NCBI RefSeq assembly: GCF_014174395.1
Contig: NZ_JABEQD010000005.1
Coordinates: 186,001 to 250,000 of the forward strand
Source: Gluconacetobacter aggeris
GTDB lineage: Bacteria > Pseudomonadota > Alphaproteobacteria > Acetobacterales > Acetobacteraceae
Length of the DNA stretch: 64,000 nt
Direction of reading: 5' to 3'
Part shown: positions 51,573-61,054 of the stretch, piece by piece
Numbering within the stretch: position 1 is the stretch's first letter
How the letters are laid out: each line of letters starts with the position of its first letter
Notes under the pieces: generated by a model
Told to the model about the DNA's origin: nothing
Seen by the model: the letters and a program-made list of their open reading frames with translations, nothing else
Databases searched by the model: none
Position numbers and translations under genes: made by a program

Positions 51573-52832
51573 TCAGAAGCCCAACACCGCATCCCCGCCG
51601 AACGTGAACATGCCGGCGTTGCGCAGATCGTTGAACGGGGTCGTACCGCTCAGCGAGCGGTCGAAGCGGATTTCCGGACGGATCTCGAACAGGCTGACGC
51701 CATGACCGGGTGAAGGATGCCAGGTCAGGCCCAGCGTCAGCGCGCCATAGGTCGTCGGCGGGGCGGATTGCGTGTCCGCCGGCTTGCCGAGCGTCGCGTG
51801 CATGTAGGCGTCGTTGCCCAGGAAACTGGTCACGACCAGCCCGGTATTGTCGCGGTAGATCTCGCCACGATAATTGAACGTGAGCGACGGCGTGACCTGA
51901 TAGCTCAGGAAACTGACGAAACTGTAGGTATCGGCACGTATGCCCTCGTCATGCAGGGCGTTGAATTCGCCGGTCACCGACAGGCGGTCGCCGATCTTGT
52001 AGGTTGCGTTCAGATCGTTCCAGAACCGCTGCGCGCTGTTGGCACGATTCCCTAGCGCGCGCACGGCATTTTCCGGCCCCACGCGGCCAAGATAGACGAA
52101 GGACAGGCGCCCGTCCGCGAAGCCGGTGCCCGAAAGGCCGAAATAGCCGGCGGCGGCGGCGTTGTTGTCGGCTCGGCCGAACGAGACCTGGTTGCCGGTA
52201 TCGACCCCGAACAGCACATCGAACCGGTCCGTGGCATGCCACTGGAACATCGCCCCGACATGTTCGAAGGGCGTCGAATACTGGGTGGTGTATGCCAGCG
52301 TGTAGAAAGGGCGGGTGGCGGGGTCCAGCGTTTCCACCCCCATCGGCGAGCCCAGGATGCCGGCCTGCATGTCCAGCCCGTGCCGCGTCAGCCAGGGCAG
52401 ATGCATGTCCAGATGGGCCTCGGCGGGCATGAACTGGTATCGCCCGCTCATCATCCGGTCAGTGATGCCCGCGATTTCGTAATATCGGGCATCGGCACCA
52501 TACAAGGCCTTGACCTTGAAGCCGATCTGATAGGTGGGCGCGCTCTGGTCCACGGCGCGCGCCACGGCCATGGTGATTTGATCGAGTTGCGCCTGATTGG
52601 CATGATCGCCGATGAATTCACCAAAATTATTGCCGTTTGCCGGCCGGGCGGGGTTGGCGTTGATGCCACCCTCGATCTGTTCGTGCAGCGTCACGCCGCT
52701 CCACCAGTCCTGGATCGTCCCGGCGCGCGCGCCGGTCAGATGGCCGATCGTAAATAGGATGCCTGTCAGGGCCGGCAGCAGCCTGTCCCGCGTCGCAGGG
52801 CGACGGAGAGTGGCATGAATGGATTTCATCAT
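51573..52832 (-). CDS. Outer-membrane beta-barrel porin (BBP2/OmpL-like)
   Basis: The 419-residue product has a signal peptide (residues 1-37, cleavage after ARA). Alternating polar and hydrophobic strands with many aromatic girdle residues follow, ending in an aromatic residue (GGDAVLGF), typical of outer-membrane barrels. HEQIEGGINANPARPANGNNFGEF near the N-terminus and the overall pattern match the putative beta-barrel porin-2 family. Substrate unknown. It is divergent from the kdp operon across a 235-bp gap, so potassium-responsive control is possible but unproven. Confidence 0.8.
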   Translation of the reverse strand: MMKSIHATLRRPATRDRLLPALTGILFTIGHLTGARAGTIQDWWSGVTLHEQIEGGINANPARPANGNNFGEFIGDHANQAQLDQITMAVARAVDQSAPTYQIGFKVKALYGADARYYEIAGITDRMMSGRYQFMPAEAHLDMHLPWLTRHGLDMQAGILGSPMGVETLDPATRPFYTLAYTTQYSTPFEHVGAMFQWHATDRFDVLFGVDTGNQVSFGRADNNAAAAGYFGLSGTGFADGRLSFVYLGRVGPENAVRALGNRANSAQRFWNDLNATYKIGDRLSVTGEFNALHDEGIRADTYSFVSFLSYQVTPSLTFNYRGEIYRDNTGLVVTSFLGNDAYMHATLGKPADTQSAPPTTYGALTLGLTWHPSPGHGVSLFEIRPEIRFDRSLSGTTPFNDLRNAGMFTFGGDAVLGF

Positions 52833-52972
52833 TGTCCTGTTCTCGAATGAACGGGGGTGCGTCTCTTCGCCCGGTTGAACGGGCGGCAGCCGGCCGGTGC
52901 CGTGCAGAGCTAGGCCGGCCGATCAGGCCGTTGCAAGGCCATGAGGCGCGACGCAGGGGCGATTTGGCCGAA

Positions 52973-53024
52973 TTCCTATGAGTTTCCTATGGGATCGCGC
53001 CGATCCCCCTCTCTCATCCCTATG
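52973..53024 (+). promoter_or_regulatory. Candidate KdpE operator: repeated CCTATG boxes upstream of kdp
   Basis: TTCCTATG occurs at 52973-52980 and again at 52984-52991, exactly 11 bp (one helical turn) apart; a related TCCCTATG lies at 53017-53024. Tandem direct repeats on one face of the helix suit an OmpR-family dimer such as KdpE. They lie 44-95 bp before the first kdp ORF. No KdpE consensus for this group is known to me, so this is a prediction. Confidence 0.5.
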
Positions 53025-53067
53025 ACGATCGGATGGATAATCCCGCTGTTTCCAAGGGAGATGTCCC

Positions 53068-53151
53068 ATGCTCGATTTTTTCTATTTCACCCTGGGCCTG
53101 GTCGGGTTCGCCGTATGCGTCGGCTTCGTGGCGGCGTGTGCGAGGATCTGA
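53068..53151 (+). CDS. 27-residue membrane ORF leading the kdp operon
   Basis: ATG at 53068 to TGA at 53151 encodes 27 residues, MLDFFYFTLGLVGFAVCVGF onward, ending CARI: one hydrophobic helix. AGGGAG lies eight bases before the ATG, and kdpF begins six bases after the stop. Similar tiny ORFs of the form MLD-hydrophobic-AC-R occur before kdpF in other bacteria as far as I recall, usually unnamed. It may be a small accessory subunit like KdpF or a leader peptide. Confidence 0.65.
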   Translation: MLDFFYFTLGLVGFAVCVGFVAACARI

Positions 53152-53156
53152 AGGCA

Positions 53157-53246
53157 ATGAACCTCGATCTCATTCTGGGGGCCATGGTGACGGTCGGACT
53201 TCTGGCCTACGTCACCGCGGTTCTCGTCCGTCCGGAAAGGTTCTGA
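53157..53246 (+). CDS. kdpF: K+-transporting ATPase subunit KdpF
   Basis: KdpF is the small single-helix peptide that stabilises the KdpABC complex. The 29-residue product begins [20 protein letters not shown] and ends RPERF; the hydrophobic helix followed by the Leu-x-x-PERF ending is diagnostic of KdpF. It lies 4 bp before kdpA, in the standard order kdpF-A-B-C. Confidence 0.92.
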   Translation: MNLDLILGAMVTVGLLAYVTAVLVRPERF

Positions 53247-53250
53247 TGCC

Positions 53251-54957
53251 ATGTCCGTGACCGGCTGGACCACCATCTTGGTCTTTTTCCTGACGATCGT
53301 CGTGCTGGCACGACCGGTCGGCGGCATGCTGACACGGGTGCTGGCGGGCGAGCACACGCTGCCCAGCCATATCCTCGGGCCGCTGGAACGTGCGTTCTAT
53401 CGCCTGTCCGGCGTCAACCCGGACGAGGAACAATCCTGGAGCCAGTATGCCCTTGCGGTCCTGGCCTTCAAGCTTGTGTGCTTCGTCGCGGTCTATCTGA
53501 TCCTGCGGCTACAGGCGCACCTGCCCCTGAATCCGGCTGGACAGGCGGCGGTGGCGCCGGACCTGGCCTACAACACCGCCATCAGCTTTCTGACCAACAC
53601 CAACTGGCAGAGCTATGCGGGCGAGACGACGATGAGTCATCTCAGCCAGATGCTGGCGCTGACAGCACAGAATTTCGTCTCGGCCGCCGCCGGCATCGCC
53701 GTCGCGGCGGCTGTCATCCGCGGCTTCACTCGTCGCGAGGCCGGAACGATCGGCAATTTCTGGGCCGATCTGACGCGGCTTACGCTCTATGTCCTGTTGC
53801 CTGCCTGCGTCGTGCTGGCTCTGTTCTTCGTCTGGCAGGGCGTGCCGCAAAGCCTGTCGGGCGTGGTCGACGCGACAACGCTGGAAGGCGCGCACCAGAC
53901 CATCGCGTTGGGGCCTGTGGCATCGCAGGAGGCGATCAAGATGCTGGGCACCAACGGGGGCGGTTTCTTCAATACCAATTCCGCCCATCCGTTCGAGAAC
54001 CCCGATGCCCTGACCAATTTCGTACAGATGGTCTGCATCTTCGCGCTCGGGGCCGGGCTGACCAACATGTTCGGCCGGATGGTGGGCAACGAACAGCAGG
54101 GCTGGACGATCTTCGCGGCGATGTCTGTCCTGTTCATGGTGGGGGCCGGCATTCTCTACTGGTCTGAGTCCCATGCCAATCCGGCCTTTGCCGCGCTGGG
54201 GATCGATCCGATCCAGGGCAATATGGAAGGCAAGGAGGTCCGTTTCGGTATCGTGGGTTCCGCGCTGTTCGCCGCCGTGACCACGGATGCGTCATGCGGC
54301 GCGGTGAACGCGATGCATGAAAGCTTCCTGCCGCTGGGCGGAATGGTGCCTCTGGTCAACATGATGCTGGGCGAAATCATCTTCGGCGGCGTGGGGTCCG
54401 GGCTCTACGGCTTTATCCTGTTCGCGATCATCGCCGTGTTCATGGCCGGCCTGATGGTGGGGCGGACGCCCGAATATCTCGGCAAGAAGATCGAGGCGCG
54501 CGAGTTGAAGATGACGATGCTGGCCGTGCTGTGCCTGCCGTTGGTCATGCTCGGCTTTACCGCCCTGGCGGTGGTGGTGGGTCCCGGCACTTCGGCCCTG
54601 TCGGCTGCCGGACCGCATGGATTTTCGGAGGCGCTCTACGCCTATACTTCCGCCGCCGCCAACAATGGCAGCGCCTTTTCGGGCCTGACGGCCAACCCGT
54701 TCTGGAATGTCACGCTGGGCATCGGGATGATGATCGGCCGGTTCTTCGTGATCGTGCCCGTCCTTGCGATTGCCGGCGCCATGGCGGTCAAGAAGAACGT
54801 TCCCACGACCTCGGGTACGTTTCCCACCGATAGCGGCCTGTTCATCGGGCTGGTCACCGGCGTGATCCTGATTGTCGGCGGCCTGACCTTCCTGCCGGCG
54901 CTGGCGCTGGGCCCGATCGTCGAACATCTCTCGATGCTGCGCGGCATCTTCTCGTGA
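53251..54957 (+). CDS. kdpA: K+-transporting ATPase subunit KdpA
   Basis: KdpA is the potassium-selective channel-like subunit of the high-affinity Kdp pump in the inner membrane. The 568-residue protein has about ten membrane segments and selectivity-filter-like loops: [52 protein letters not shown] and [12 protein letters not shown]. Length is normal. The TGA overlaps a GTG that could start kdpB. Confidence 0.98.
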   Translation: MSVTGWTTILVFFLTIVVLARPVGGMLTRVLAGEHTLPSHILGPLERAFYRLSGVNPDEEQSWSQYALAVLAFKLVCFVAVYLILRLQAHLPLNPAGQAAVAPDLAYNTAISFLTNTNWQSYAGETTMSHLSQMLALTAQNFVSAAAGIAVAAAVIRGFTRREAGTIGNFWADLTRLTLYVLLPACVVLALFFVWQGVPQSLSGVVDATTLEGAHQTIALGPVASQEAIKMLGTNGGGFFNTNSAHPFENPDALTNFVQMVCIFALGAGLTNMFGRMVGNEQQGWTIFAAMSVLFMVGAGILYWSESHANPAFAALGIDPIQGNMEGKEVRFGIVGSALFAAVTTDASCGAVNAMHESFLPLGGMVPLVNMMLGEIIFGGVGSGLYGFILFAIIAVFMAGLMVGRTPEYLGKKIEARELKMTMLAVLCLPLVMLGFTALAVVVGPGTSALSAAGPHGFSEALYAYTSAAANNGSAFSGLTANPFWNVTLGIGMMIGRFFVIVPVLAIAGAMAVKKNVPTTSGTFPTDSGLFIGLVTGVILIVGGLTFLPALALGPIVEHLSMLRGIFS

Positions 54958-54974
54958 CTGGTGGATTTCCTGCG

Positions 54975-57050
54975 ATGAACACCCATTCTTCCCATTCGTC
55001 GGAGCGGCAGGGCAGCCTGAGGCGGGCTGACCTGATCCTGCCCGCGATCGTCGAGAGCTTTCGCAAACTCGATCCCCGAATCATGTGGCGCAATCCCGTG
55101 ATGTTCGTGGTCGAGATCGTGACGATCCTGACCACGATCCTGCTGGTACGCGACCTGCTGACCCATGCACCGCAGCCCGGCTTCGCGATCCAGATCAATC
55201 TGTGGCTGTGGTTCACGCTGCTGTTCGCCAATTTCGCCGAAGCCATCGCCGAAGGGCGCGGCAAGGCGCAGGCCGACAGCCTGCGCCGTACTCGCACCGA
55301 AACACGGGCCAGGCGTCTCCTGGCCAATGATATGGGCGCCTATACGCGGTTGGGTCTGTACCAGCAGATCCCGGCGCCGGAACTGCAGCCCGGTGACGTC
55401 GTGCTGGTGGAAGCCGGCGATTTCGTCCCGAGCGACGGAGAGGTGATCGACGGCATCGCCTCGGTCGACGAATCCGCGATCACGGGCGAATCCGCGCCTG
55501 TAATCCGCGAGAGCGGCGGCGATCGTTCGGCGGTGACCGGAGGTACCCGCGTGCTGTCCGACTGGATCATCGTGCGGATCACCGCCGCCCAGGGATCGAC
55601 GTTCCTGGACCGGATGATTGCGCTGGTCGAAGGGGCACAGCGGCAGAAGACACCGAACGAGATCGCGCTGACGATCCTGCTGGCGGGCATGACGCTGATC
55701 TTCATCTTCGCGGTCGCGACCATTCCCAGCTTCGCCGCCTACGCGGGTGGGCATATCAGCGTGCTGATCCTGGTTGCGCTGTTTGTGACGCTCATTCCCA
55801 CGACCATCGGCGGCCTTCTCTCCGCGATCGGCATTGCCGGCATGGACCGGTTGATCCGTTTCAACGTGCTGGCCATGTCGGGACGCGCGGTGGAGGCAGC
55901 CGGTGATGTCGATACGCTGCTGCTGGACAAGACCGGGACGATCACCATCGGCGATCGCCAGGCGGCCGATTTCATACCGGTGCCAGGGATCATGGCGCGG
56001 GAGCTGGCCGACACCGCGCAACTTGCCTCGCTGGCGGACGAGACGCCGGAAGGCCGGTCGATCGTCGTGCTGGCCAAGGAGCGCTTCGACATTCGGGGCC
56101 GGGAGATGCATGCGCTGGACGCGCATTTCGTGCCCTTCACCGCGCAGACGCGTATGAGCGGCGTCGATATCGGGACCCGCCAGATCCGCAAGGGCGCGGT
56201 GGACAGCGTGCTGGCCACCGTGCCGCCGGGGCCGGCCGAACGCGCGCTGCGCGACATTGCCGAAACTGTCGCCCGTGGCGGCGGTACCCCGCTGGCCGTG
56301 GTCGATGGGGGGCGCTTGCTGGGCGTGGTGCATCTGAAGGACGTGGTGAAGGGCGGTATCCGAGAGCGCTTCGCCGAACTGCGCCGGATGGGGATCCGCA
56401 CCGTGATGATCACCGGCGACAACCCGCTGACGGCGGCGGCGATCGCGGCGGAAAGCGGGGTAGACGATTTCCTGGCCCAGGCCACACCCGAGGCGAAGCT
56501 GACGCTGATCCGCAGGGAGCAGGCAGACGGCAAGCTGGTGGCGATGTGCGGCGACGGCACGAACGACGCGCCCGCCCTGGCCCAGGCCGATGTGGGCGTG
56601 GCCATGAATACCGGCACCATGGCGGCGCGCGAGGCAGGAAACATGGTCGATCTGGACAGCGACCCGACCAAGCTGATCGAGATCGTGGGGATCGGCAAGC
56701 AGTTGCTGATGACCCGGGGCGCGCTGACGACTTTCTCCATCGCCAATGATGTCGCGAAATATTTCGCGATCATCCCGGCGATGTTCATCGGCTTCTATCC
56801 GCAGTTGGGGGCGCTCAACATCATGCATCTGGTCACGCCGCAAAGCGCGATCCTGTCCGCGATCATCTTCAACGCGCTGATCATCGTCGCGCTGATTCCC
56901 CTGGCGCTGCGGGGCGTGCATTACCGGCCCGTGGGCGCCGAGGCGCTGCTGCGACGCAATCTTCTCGTCTACGGCCTGGGTGGACTGGTTGCCCCCTTCG
57001 TCGGCATCAAGCTGATCGACATGCTCGTCACCAGCCTTGGTCTTGTATGA
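54975..57050 (+). CDS. kdpB: K+-transporting ATPase subunit KdpB
   Basis: KdpB is the P-type ATPase subunit that powers KdpA. The 691-residue protein shows [11 protein letters not shown], the TGES loop ([11 protein letters not shown]), the phosphorylation motif DKTGT (Asp318), the nucleotide-binding region with FTAQTRMSG, and the hinge [21 protein letters not shown]. The ATG at 54975 is chosen; a GTG at 54954 overlapping the kdpA stop would add seven residues and couple translation. The N-terminal His/Ser stretch ([10 protein letters not shown]) is not conserved. Confidence 0.97.
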   Translation: MNTHSSHSSERQGSLRRADLILPAIVESFRKLDPRIMWRNPVMFVVEIVTILTTILLVRDLLTHAPQPGFAIQINLWLWFTLLFANFAEAIAEGRGKAQADSLRRTRTETRARRLLANDMGAYTRLGLYQQIPAPELQPGDVVLVEAGDFVPSDGEVIDGIASVDESAITGESAPVIRESGGDRSAVTGGTRVLSDWIIVRITAAQGSTFLDRMIALVEGAQRQKTPNEIALTILLAGMTLIFIFAVATIPSFAAYAGGHISVLILVALFVTLIPTTIGGLLSAIGIAGMDRLIRFNVLAMSGRAVEAAGDVDTLLLDKTGTITIGDRQAADFIPVPGIMARELADTAQLASLADETPEGRSIVVLAKERFDIRGREMHALDAHFVPFTAQTRMSGVDIGTRQIRKGAVDSVLATVPPGPAERALRDIAETVARGGGTPLAVVDGGRLLGVVHLKDVVKGGIRERFAELRRMGIRTVMITGDNPLTAAAIAAESGVDDFLAQATPEAKLTLIRREQADGKLVAMCGDGTNDAPALAQADVGVAMNTGTMAAREAGNMVDLDSDPTKLIEIVGIGKQLLMTRGALTTFSIANDVAKYFAIIPAMFIGFYPQLGALNIMHLVTPQSAILSAIIFNALIIVALIPLALRGVHYRPVGAEALLRRNLLVYGLGGLVAPFVGIKLIDMLVTSLGLV

Positions 57051-57057
57051 GGATAAC

Positions 57058-57678
57058 ATGACCATGATACGTCATATCCGTCCCGCACTGGTCCTGTTCG
57101 CTCTTCTGTCGACCCTGACCGGGCTGGCCTATCCGCTTGGCCTGACGGCGGTCGCCAATCTGCTCTTTTCGCATCAGGCCCAGGGCAGCATCATCATCCG
57201 CGATGGCCATCCGGTCGGCTCGGCCCTGATCGGCCAGAACTTCACGTCCGACCGCTATTTCCATCCACGCCCCTCGGCGACCAGCGGCGTTGACCCGGCC
57301 GATCCATCGAAATCGGTGCCGACGCCCTATAATGCGGCGGCGTCCGTGGGCTCCAATCTCGGGCCGACCTCCCGATCCCTCGTCGCGCGGGTCAGCGCCG
57401 GCGCGGCGGCGATCGGGGCCGACAATCCCGATGCGATCCGCGAGGGGTGGAAGATCCCGGCCGACCTCGTGACGACATCGGCCAGCGGGCTGGACCCCGA
57501 TATCTCGCCCGAGGCCGCGTTCTTCCAGGTGCGTCGTGTGGCCCTGGCCCGCCATCTGCCCGAGATGCGCGTGCGTGGCCTGGTGGTGCAGATGATCCGG
57601 CAACCGATGATGGGCTGGCTGGGCGAGCCCCATGTCAACGTGCTGGCGCTCAACCTCGCCCTCGATGCGGGACAGTAG
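57058..57678 (+). CDS. kdpC: K+-transporting ATPase subunit KdpC
   Basis: KdpC is the single-helix subunit that supports ATP binding by the pump. The 206-residue protein has a membrane helix (about residues 8-36), then GSALIGQNFTSDRYFHPRPSA, the PADLVTTSASGLDPDISPEAA motif, and a C-terminal LGEPHVNVLALNLAL. GAGGATAAC supports the ATG at 57058; MIRHIRPAL at 57064 is an alternative. kdpD starts two bases after its stop. Confidence 0.96.
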   Translation: MTMIRHIRPALVLFALLSTLTGLAYPLGLTAVANLLFSHQAQGSIIIRDGHPVGSALIGQNFTSDRYFHPRPSATSGVDPADPSKSVPTPYNAAASVGSNLGPTSRSLVARVSAGAAAIGADNPDAIREGWKIPADLVTTSASGLDPDISPEAAFFQVRRVALARHLPEMRVRGLVVQMIRQPMMGWLGEPHVNVLALNLALDAGQ

Positions 57679-57680
57679 TT

Positions 57681-60368
57681 ATGGATGACCGGACTGACCG
57701 CCCCGATCCGGACGCCCTGCTGCGGCAGACGGAAAAACTGACCGGAACGCGGCAGCGCGGCCATCTGAAGATATTCCTCGGCGCGGCGCCGGGAGTGGGC
57801 AAGACGTTCGAGATGCTGACCGTTGCGCACCAGATGGCGCGCGACGGAAGCGATGTCGTGGTGGGGCTGGTGGAAACACACGACCGCCCGGAAACCGCCG
57901 CCCTGCTTGAAGGGCTGGAAAGCGTTCCCCGCCGCGCCGTGCCTTATCGTGGCCAAGTATTATGGGAAATGGACCTGGACGCGATCCTGGCGCGCCATCC
58001 ACGGATCGTCCTGGTTGACGAACTGGCGCATACAAACGTGCCGGGATCGCGCCACCCCAAGCGCTGGATGGATGTCGAGGAATTGCTGGAAGCGGGGATC
58101 GACGTTCTCAGCACGGTCAATATCCAGCATCTGGAAAGCCTGAATGACGTCGTCGCCAGCATCACCCATGTCCGGGTGCGCGAGACCGTGCCCGACATAG
58201 TGCTGAACCGCGCGGACGAGATCGAACTGATCGACCTGACTCCCACCGACCTGTTGCAGCGTATGCGGGACGGCAAGATCTATGCCCCGCAGACCGCCGG
58301 GCGGGCGATACTGCATTATTTCTCGCCAGGAAACCTGACGGCGCTGCGCGAACTGGCCTTGCGCCAGACTGCCCAGCAGGTCGATGCTCAATTGGTCGAC
58401 CATATGAAGGCCAATGCGATCGCCGGGCCCTGGGCGGCCGGCGAACGCATCATGGTTTGCCTGACACTACAGGACCGTGACGCCAGCCTGCTGCGCTATG
58501 CCAAGCGGCTGGCTGATCGCTTCCATGCTCCGTGGATCGTGCTGCATGTCGAAACCAACCGCGATATCGGTAACGATGCCCGCGCCGGCATGGCCGCGCG
58601 CATGCATCTGGCACAGTCGATGGGGGCTGAAACCGTCACGATCCCAGGACAGGATGTGGCGGCTGATGCCCTGGCCTATGCGCGGACGCATAACGTCACG
58701 CAGATCATTGCCGGACGCCCCACGCCTCTTCCGTGGCTCGACTGGGTCTTTCCCTGGGCATGGCGTTCGACGACCGGTCAACTGATCCAGTCGGACGGAC
58801 AGATTCCGATCCATGTGGTGCGCGCCGCATCGGACGATGAGGCCGAGCTGGGCGCGGCCCGCCCGCGGGCAAAGCGCAGTATCGGGCCATTCCTGTCCGG
58901 TTCCGGCATCATCGCCATGGCCCTGGGGGTGGCGATGGCACTGCGGCAGGGGCTGGCGGTGAACAATGTCTCGCTGGTGTTCCTGACGGGCATCCTCTGG
59001 GTGGCGGTGGCGAACGGGTTATGGCCCTCGCTCTGGGCTTCCGTCCTGGCGATGCTGTGCTTCAATTTCTTCTTCCTGCCGCCGCTCTATACATTCACCA
59101 TCGTGGCACCGGATAATGTCGTAGCCCTGGTCTTCTTCTCCGCCACGTCGGTCATCGCCAGCCATCTGGGCGCGCGCGTGCGCAGCCAGGCCGTCGTCGC
59201 CCGCCATCGGGCCGAGATTACCGAAGCGCTGTACCAGTTCAGCCGCAAGCTGGCCGGTATCGTCACGATGGACGAACTGCTGTGGACCACCTGCCACCAG
59301 ATTGCGACGATGCTGGATATGAACGCGGTCATCCTGCTGCCAGGTGGCGATGCGCTGCATGTCACGGCGTCCTACATACCGGGCGAGGCGTTGGGCCCCT
59401 CTGATCTGGCGGCGGCGACCTGGGCCTGGCGCCACGATCGCACGGCGGGGCGGGATTCCGATAATCTTCCCGGCGCGCGCCGGCTGTTCGTACCGCTGCG
59501 TACCGGGCACGGGCCCGTCGCGGTGATCGGTCTGGATGCCGACCGGTCCGGCCCGCTGCTCGACCCCGAACAGCAGAGACTGCTCGATGCGCTGGGCGAT
59601 CAGGCAGCGGTGGCGATCGAGCGCATCACACTGGCCGAGGATCTGGACCGCGCACGCCTGCATGCGGAAACCGAAAAGCTGCGTGGAGCCCTGCTGACCT
59701 CGATCTCGCATGATCTGCGTACGCCGCTGGCCTCGATCCTGGGGGCAGCATCCAGCCTTGACAGCTATGACGCATTGCTGTCGGCCGGGGACCGTCACGA
59801 CCTGATCACCACCATCCGCGACGAGGCGGAACGCCTGAACCGCTTTGTCGCTAACCTGCTGGACATGACGCGGCTGGAAGCCGGGGGGCTGGCACCACGA
59901 AAAGAGCAGGTCGATGTCGGCGAGGTCGTGGGCAGCGCGCTGGCGCGCGCGGCACGGATGCTCGTCCGGCATACGGTCACGCTTCAGATCGATCGGGATC
60001 TGCCATTGCTGCTGCTGGACGACGTGCTTCTGGAGCAGGCCCTGTTCAACCTGCTGGACAATGCCGCGAAATACACACCGCCGGGCACACGGATCGAGAT
60101 CGACGTCGCCCGTGCGGATGGTCGCCTGCATATATGCCTGCGCGACGAGGGGCCCGGACTGCCCGTACAGGACCCCGACCGGGTCTTCAGCAAATTCGCC
60201 CGCCTGCACGCCGCCGACCGGTCGCGGCCGGGAACCGGGCTGGGGCTGGCGATCGCGCGCGGTTTCATTGAGGCGATGGGGGGCACGATCGGCGCCGGCA
60301 ACCGTCACGGTCGGAGCGGCGCCGAATTCATGATATCTTTCCCCCTGACGGAGGAAAAAGCCCCATGA
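57681..60368 (+). CDS. kdpD: Osmosensitive K+ channel histidine kinase KdpD
   Basis: KdpD senses low potassium or high salt and phosphorylates KdpE. The 895-residue protein has the N-terminal KdpD domain with Walker A GAAPGVGKT (34-42) and LVDELAHTNVPGSRHPKRW. A universal-stress-like domain follows at about 250-370, then four membrane helices (about 410-500, including LCFNFFFLPPLYTF) and a GAF-like region. The kinase module has phosphoacceptor His677 in SISHDLRTPLASI, then NLLDNAAKYTPPG and GTGLGLAIARGF. Its TGA overlaps the kdpE ATG. Confidence 0.97.
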   Translation: MDDRTDRPDPDALLRQTEKLTGTRQRGHLKIFLGAAPGVGKTFEMLTVAHQMARDGSDVVVGLVETHDRPETAALLEGLESVPRRAVPYRGQVLWEMDLDAILARHPRIVLVDELAHTNVPGSRHPKRWMDVEELLEAGIDVLSTVNIQHLESLNDVVASITHVRVRETVPDIVLNRADEIELIDLTPTDLLQRMRDGKIYAPQTAGRAILHYFSPGNLTALRELALRQTAQQVDAQLVDHMKANAIAGPWAAGERIMVCLTLQDRDASLLRYAKRLADRFHAPWIVLHVETNRDIGNDARAGMAARMHLAQSMGAETVTIPGQDVAADALAYARTHNVTQIIAGRPTPLPWLDWVFPWAWRSTTGQLIQSDGQIPIHVVRAASDDEAELGAARPRAKRSIGPFLSGSGIIAMALGVAMALRQGLAVNNVSLVFLTGILWVAVANGLWPSLWASVLAMLCFNFFFLPPLYTFTIVAPDNVVALVFFSATSVIASHLGARVRSQAVVARHRAEITEALYQFSRKLAGIVTMDELLWTTCHQIATMLDMNAVILLPGGDALHVTASYIPGEALGPSDLAAATWAWRHDRTAGRDSDNLPGARRLFVPLRTGHGPVAVIGLDADRSGPLLDPEQQRLLDALGDQAAVAIERITLAEDLDRARLHAETEKLRGALLTSISHDLRTPLASILGAASSLDSYDALLSAGDRHDLITTIRDEAERLNRFVANLLDMTRLEAGGLAPRKEQVDVGEVVGSALARAARMLVRHTVTLQIDRDLPLLLLDDVLLEQALFNLLDNAAKYTPPGTRIEIDVARADGRLHICLRDEGPGLPVQDPDRVFSKFARLHAADRSRPGTGLGLAIARGFIEAMGGTIGAGNRHGRSGAEFMISFPLTEEKAP

Positions 60369-61054
60369 GCGACCCATGCGTGCTGATCGTGGATGACGAG
60401 CCCGCGATCCGGCGCCTGCTGCGGACCAGTCTGGGCGCGCAATCCTGGCGGACCATGGAGGCCGAAACCGGTACGTCGGGGTTGGAACAGGCGCGGCAGG
60501 GCAGGGCGGACATCATGCTGCTGGATCTCGGCCTGCCGGACATGGACGGGATGGAGGTCATCCGTCGCCTGCGCGGCGGCGGTTCGAGCCTGCCGATCGT
60601 CGTGCTGTCCGTGCGCGAGGACGAACGCGGCAAAGTGGCCGCGCTGGAACTCGGGGCGGACGATTATGTCACCAAGCCATTCAGCATGGCCGAACTGGTC
60701 GCCCGGCTGCGCACCGCGCTGCGTCACGGGTTACAGAAGGAGGGGACAACACCGGTCTTCACCTCAGGAGATCTGAGCGTCGATCTCGTGCGGCGGCATA
60801 TATTCCGCGATGGGCAGGAAATCAGGCTGTCGCCGCGCGAATGGGACATCATGCGACTGCTGGTGCAGCATGCCGGCCGCGTGCTGACCCACCGGCATAT
60901 CCTCGGCCAGCTCTGGGGGGCGGGCGGCGACGTGCAGCAATTGCGGGTCTATATCCGCCAGATCAGACAGAAGCTGGAAGCCGATCCCGAACGGCCTGCC
61001 CATATCGTGACGGAAACCGGGATCGGCTATCGTCTGGTCGTCACTGATCCGTGA
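60365..61054 (+). CDS. kdpE: KDP operon response regulator KdpE
   Basis: KdpE is the OmpR-family activator of the kdp genes. The 229-residue protein has a receiver domain with acidic pair LIVDDEP, phosphorylation site Asp54 (MLLDLGLPD) and Lys104 (TKPFS). The C-terminal winged helix has SPREWDIMRLLVQHAGRVLTHRHIL, LRVYIRQIRQKLE and TETGIGYRLV. It ends in a 28-bp convergent overlap with the antiporter gene. Its likely target boxes lie at 52973-53024. Confidence 0.97.
   Translation: MSDPCVLIVDDEPAIRRLLRTSLGAQSWRTMEAETGTSGLEQARQGRADIMLLDLGLPDMDGMEVIRRLRGGGSSLPIVVLSVREDERGKVAALELGADDYVTKPFSMAELVARLRTALRHGLQKEGTTPVFTSGDLSVDLVRRHIFRDGQEIRLSPREWDIMRLLVQHAGRVLTHRHILGQLWGAGGDVQQLRVYIRQIRQKLEADPERPAHIVTETGIGYRLVVTDP

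Noticed and set aside
54642-57065. An 807-codon minus-strand frame opposite kdpB
   Set aside because: It is composition-biased (H, D, R, Q), matches no family and is antisense to an intact KdpB.
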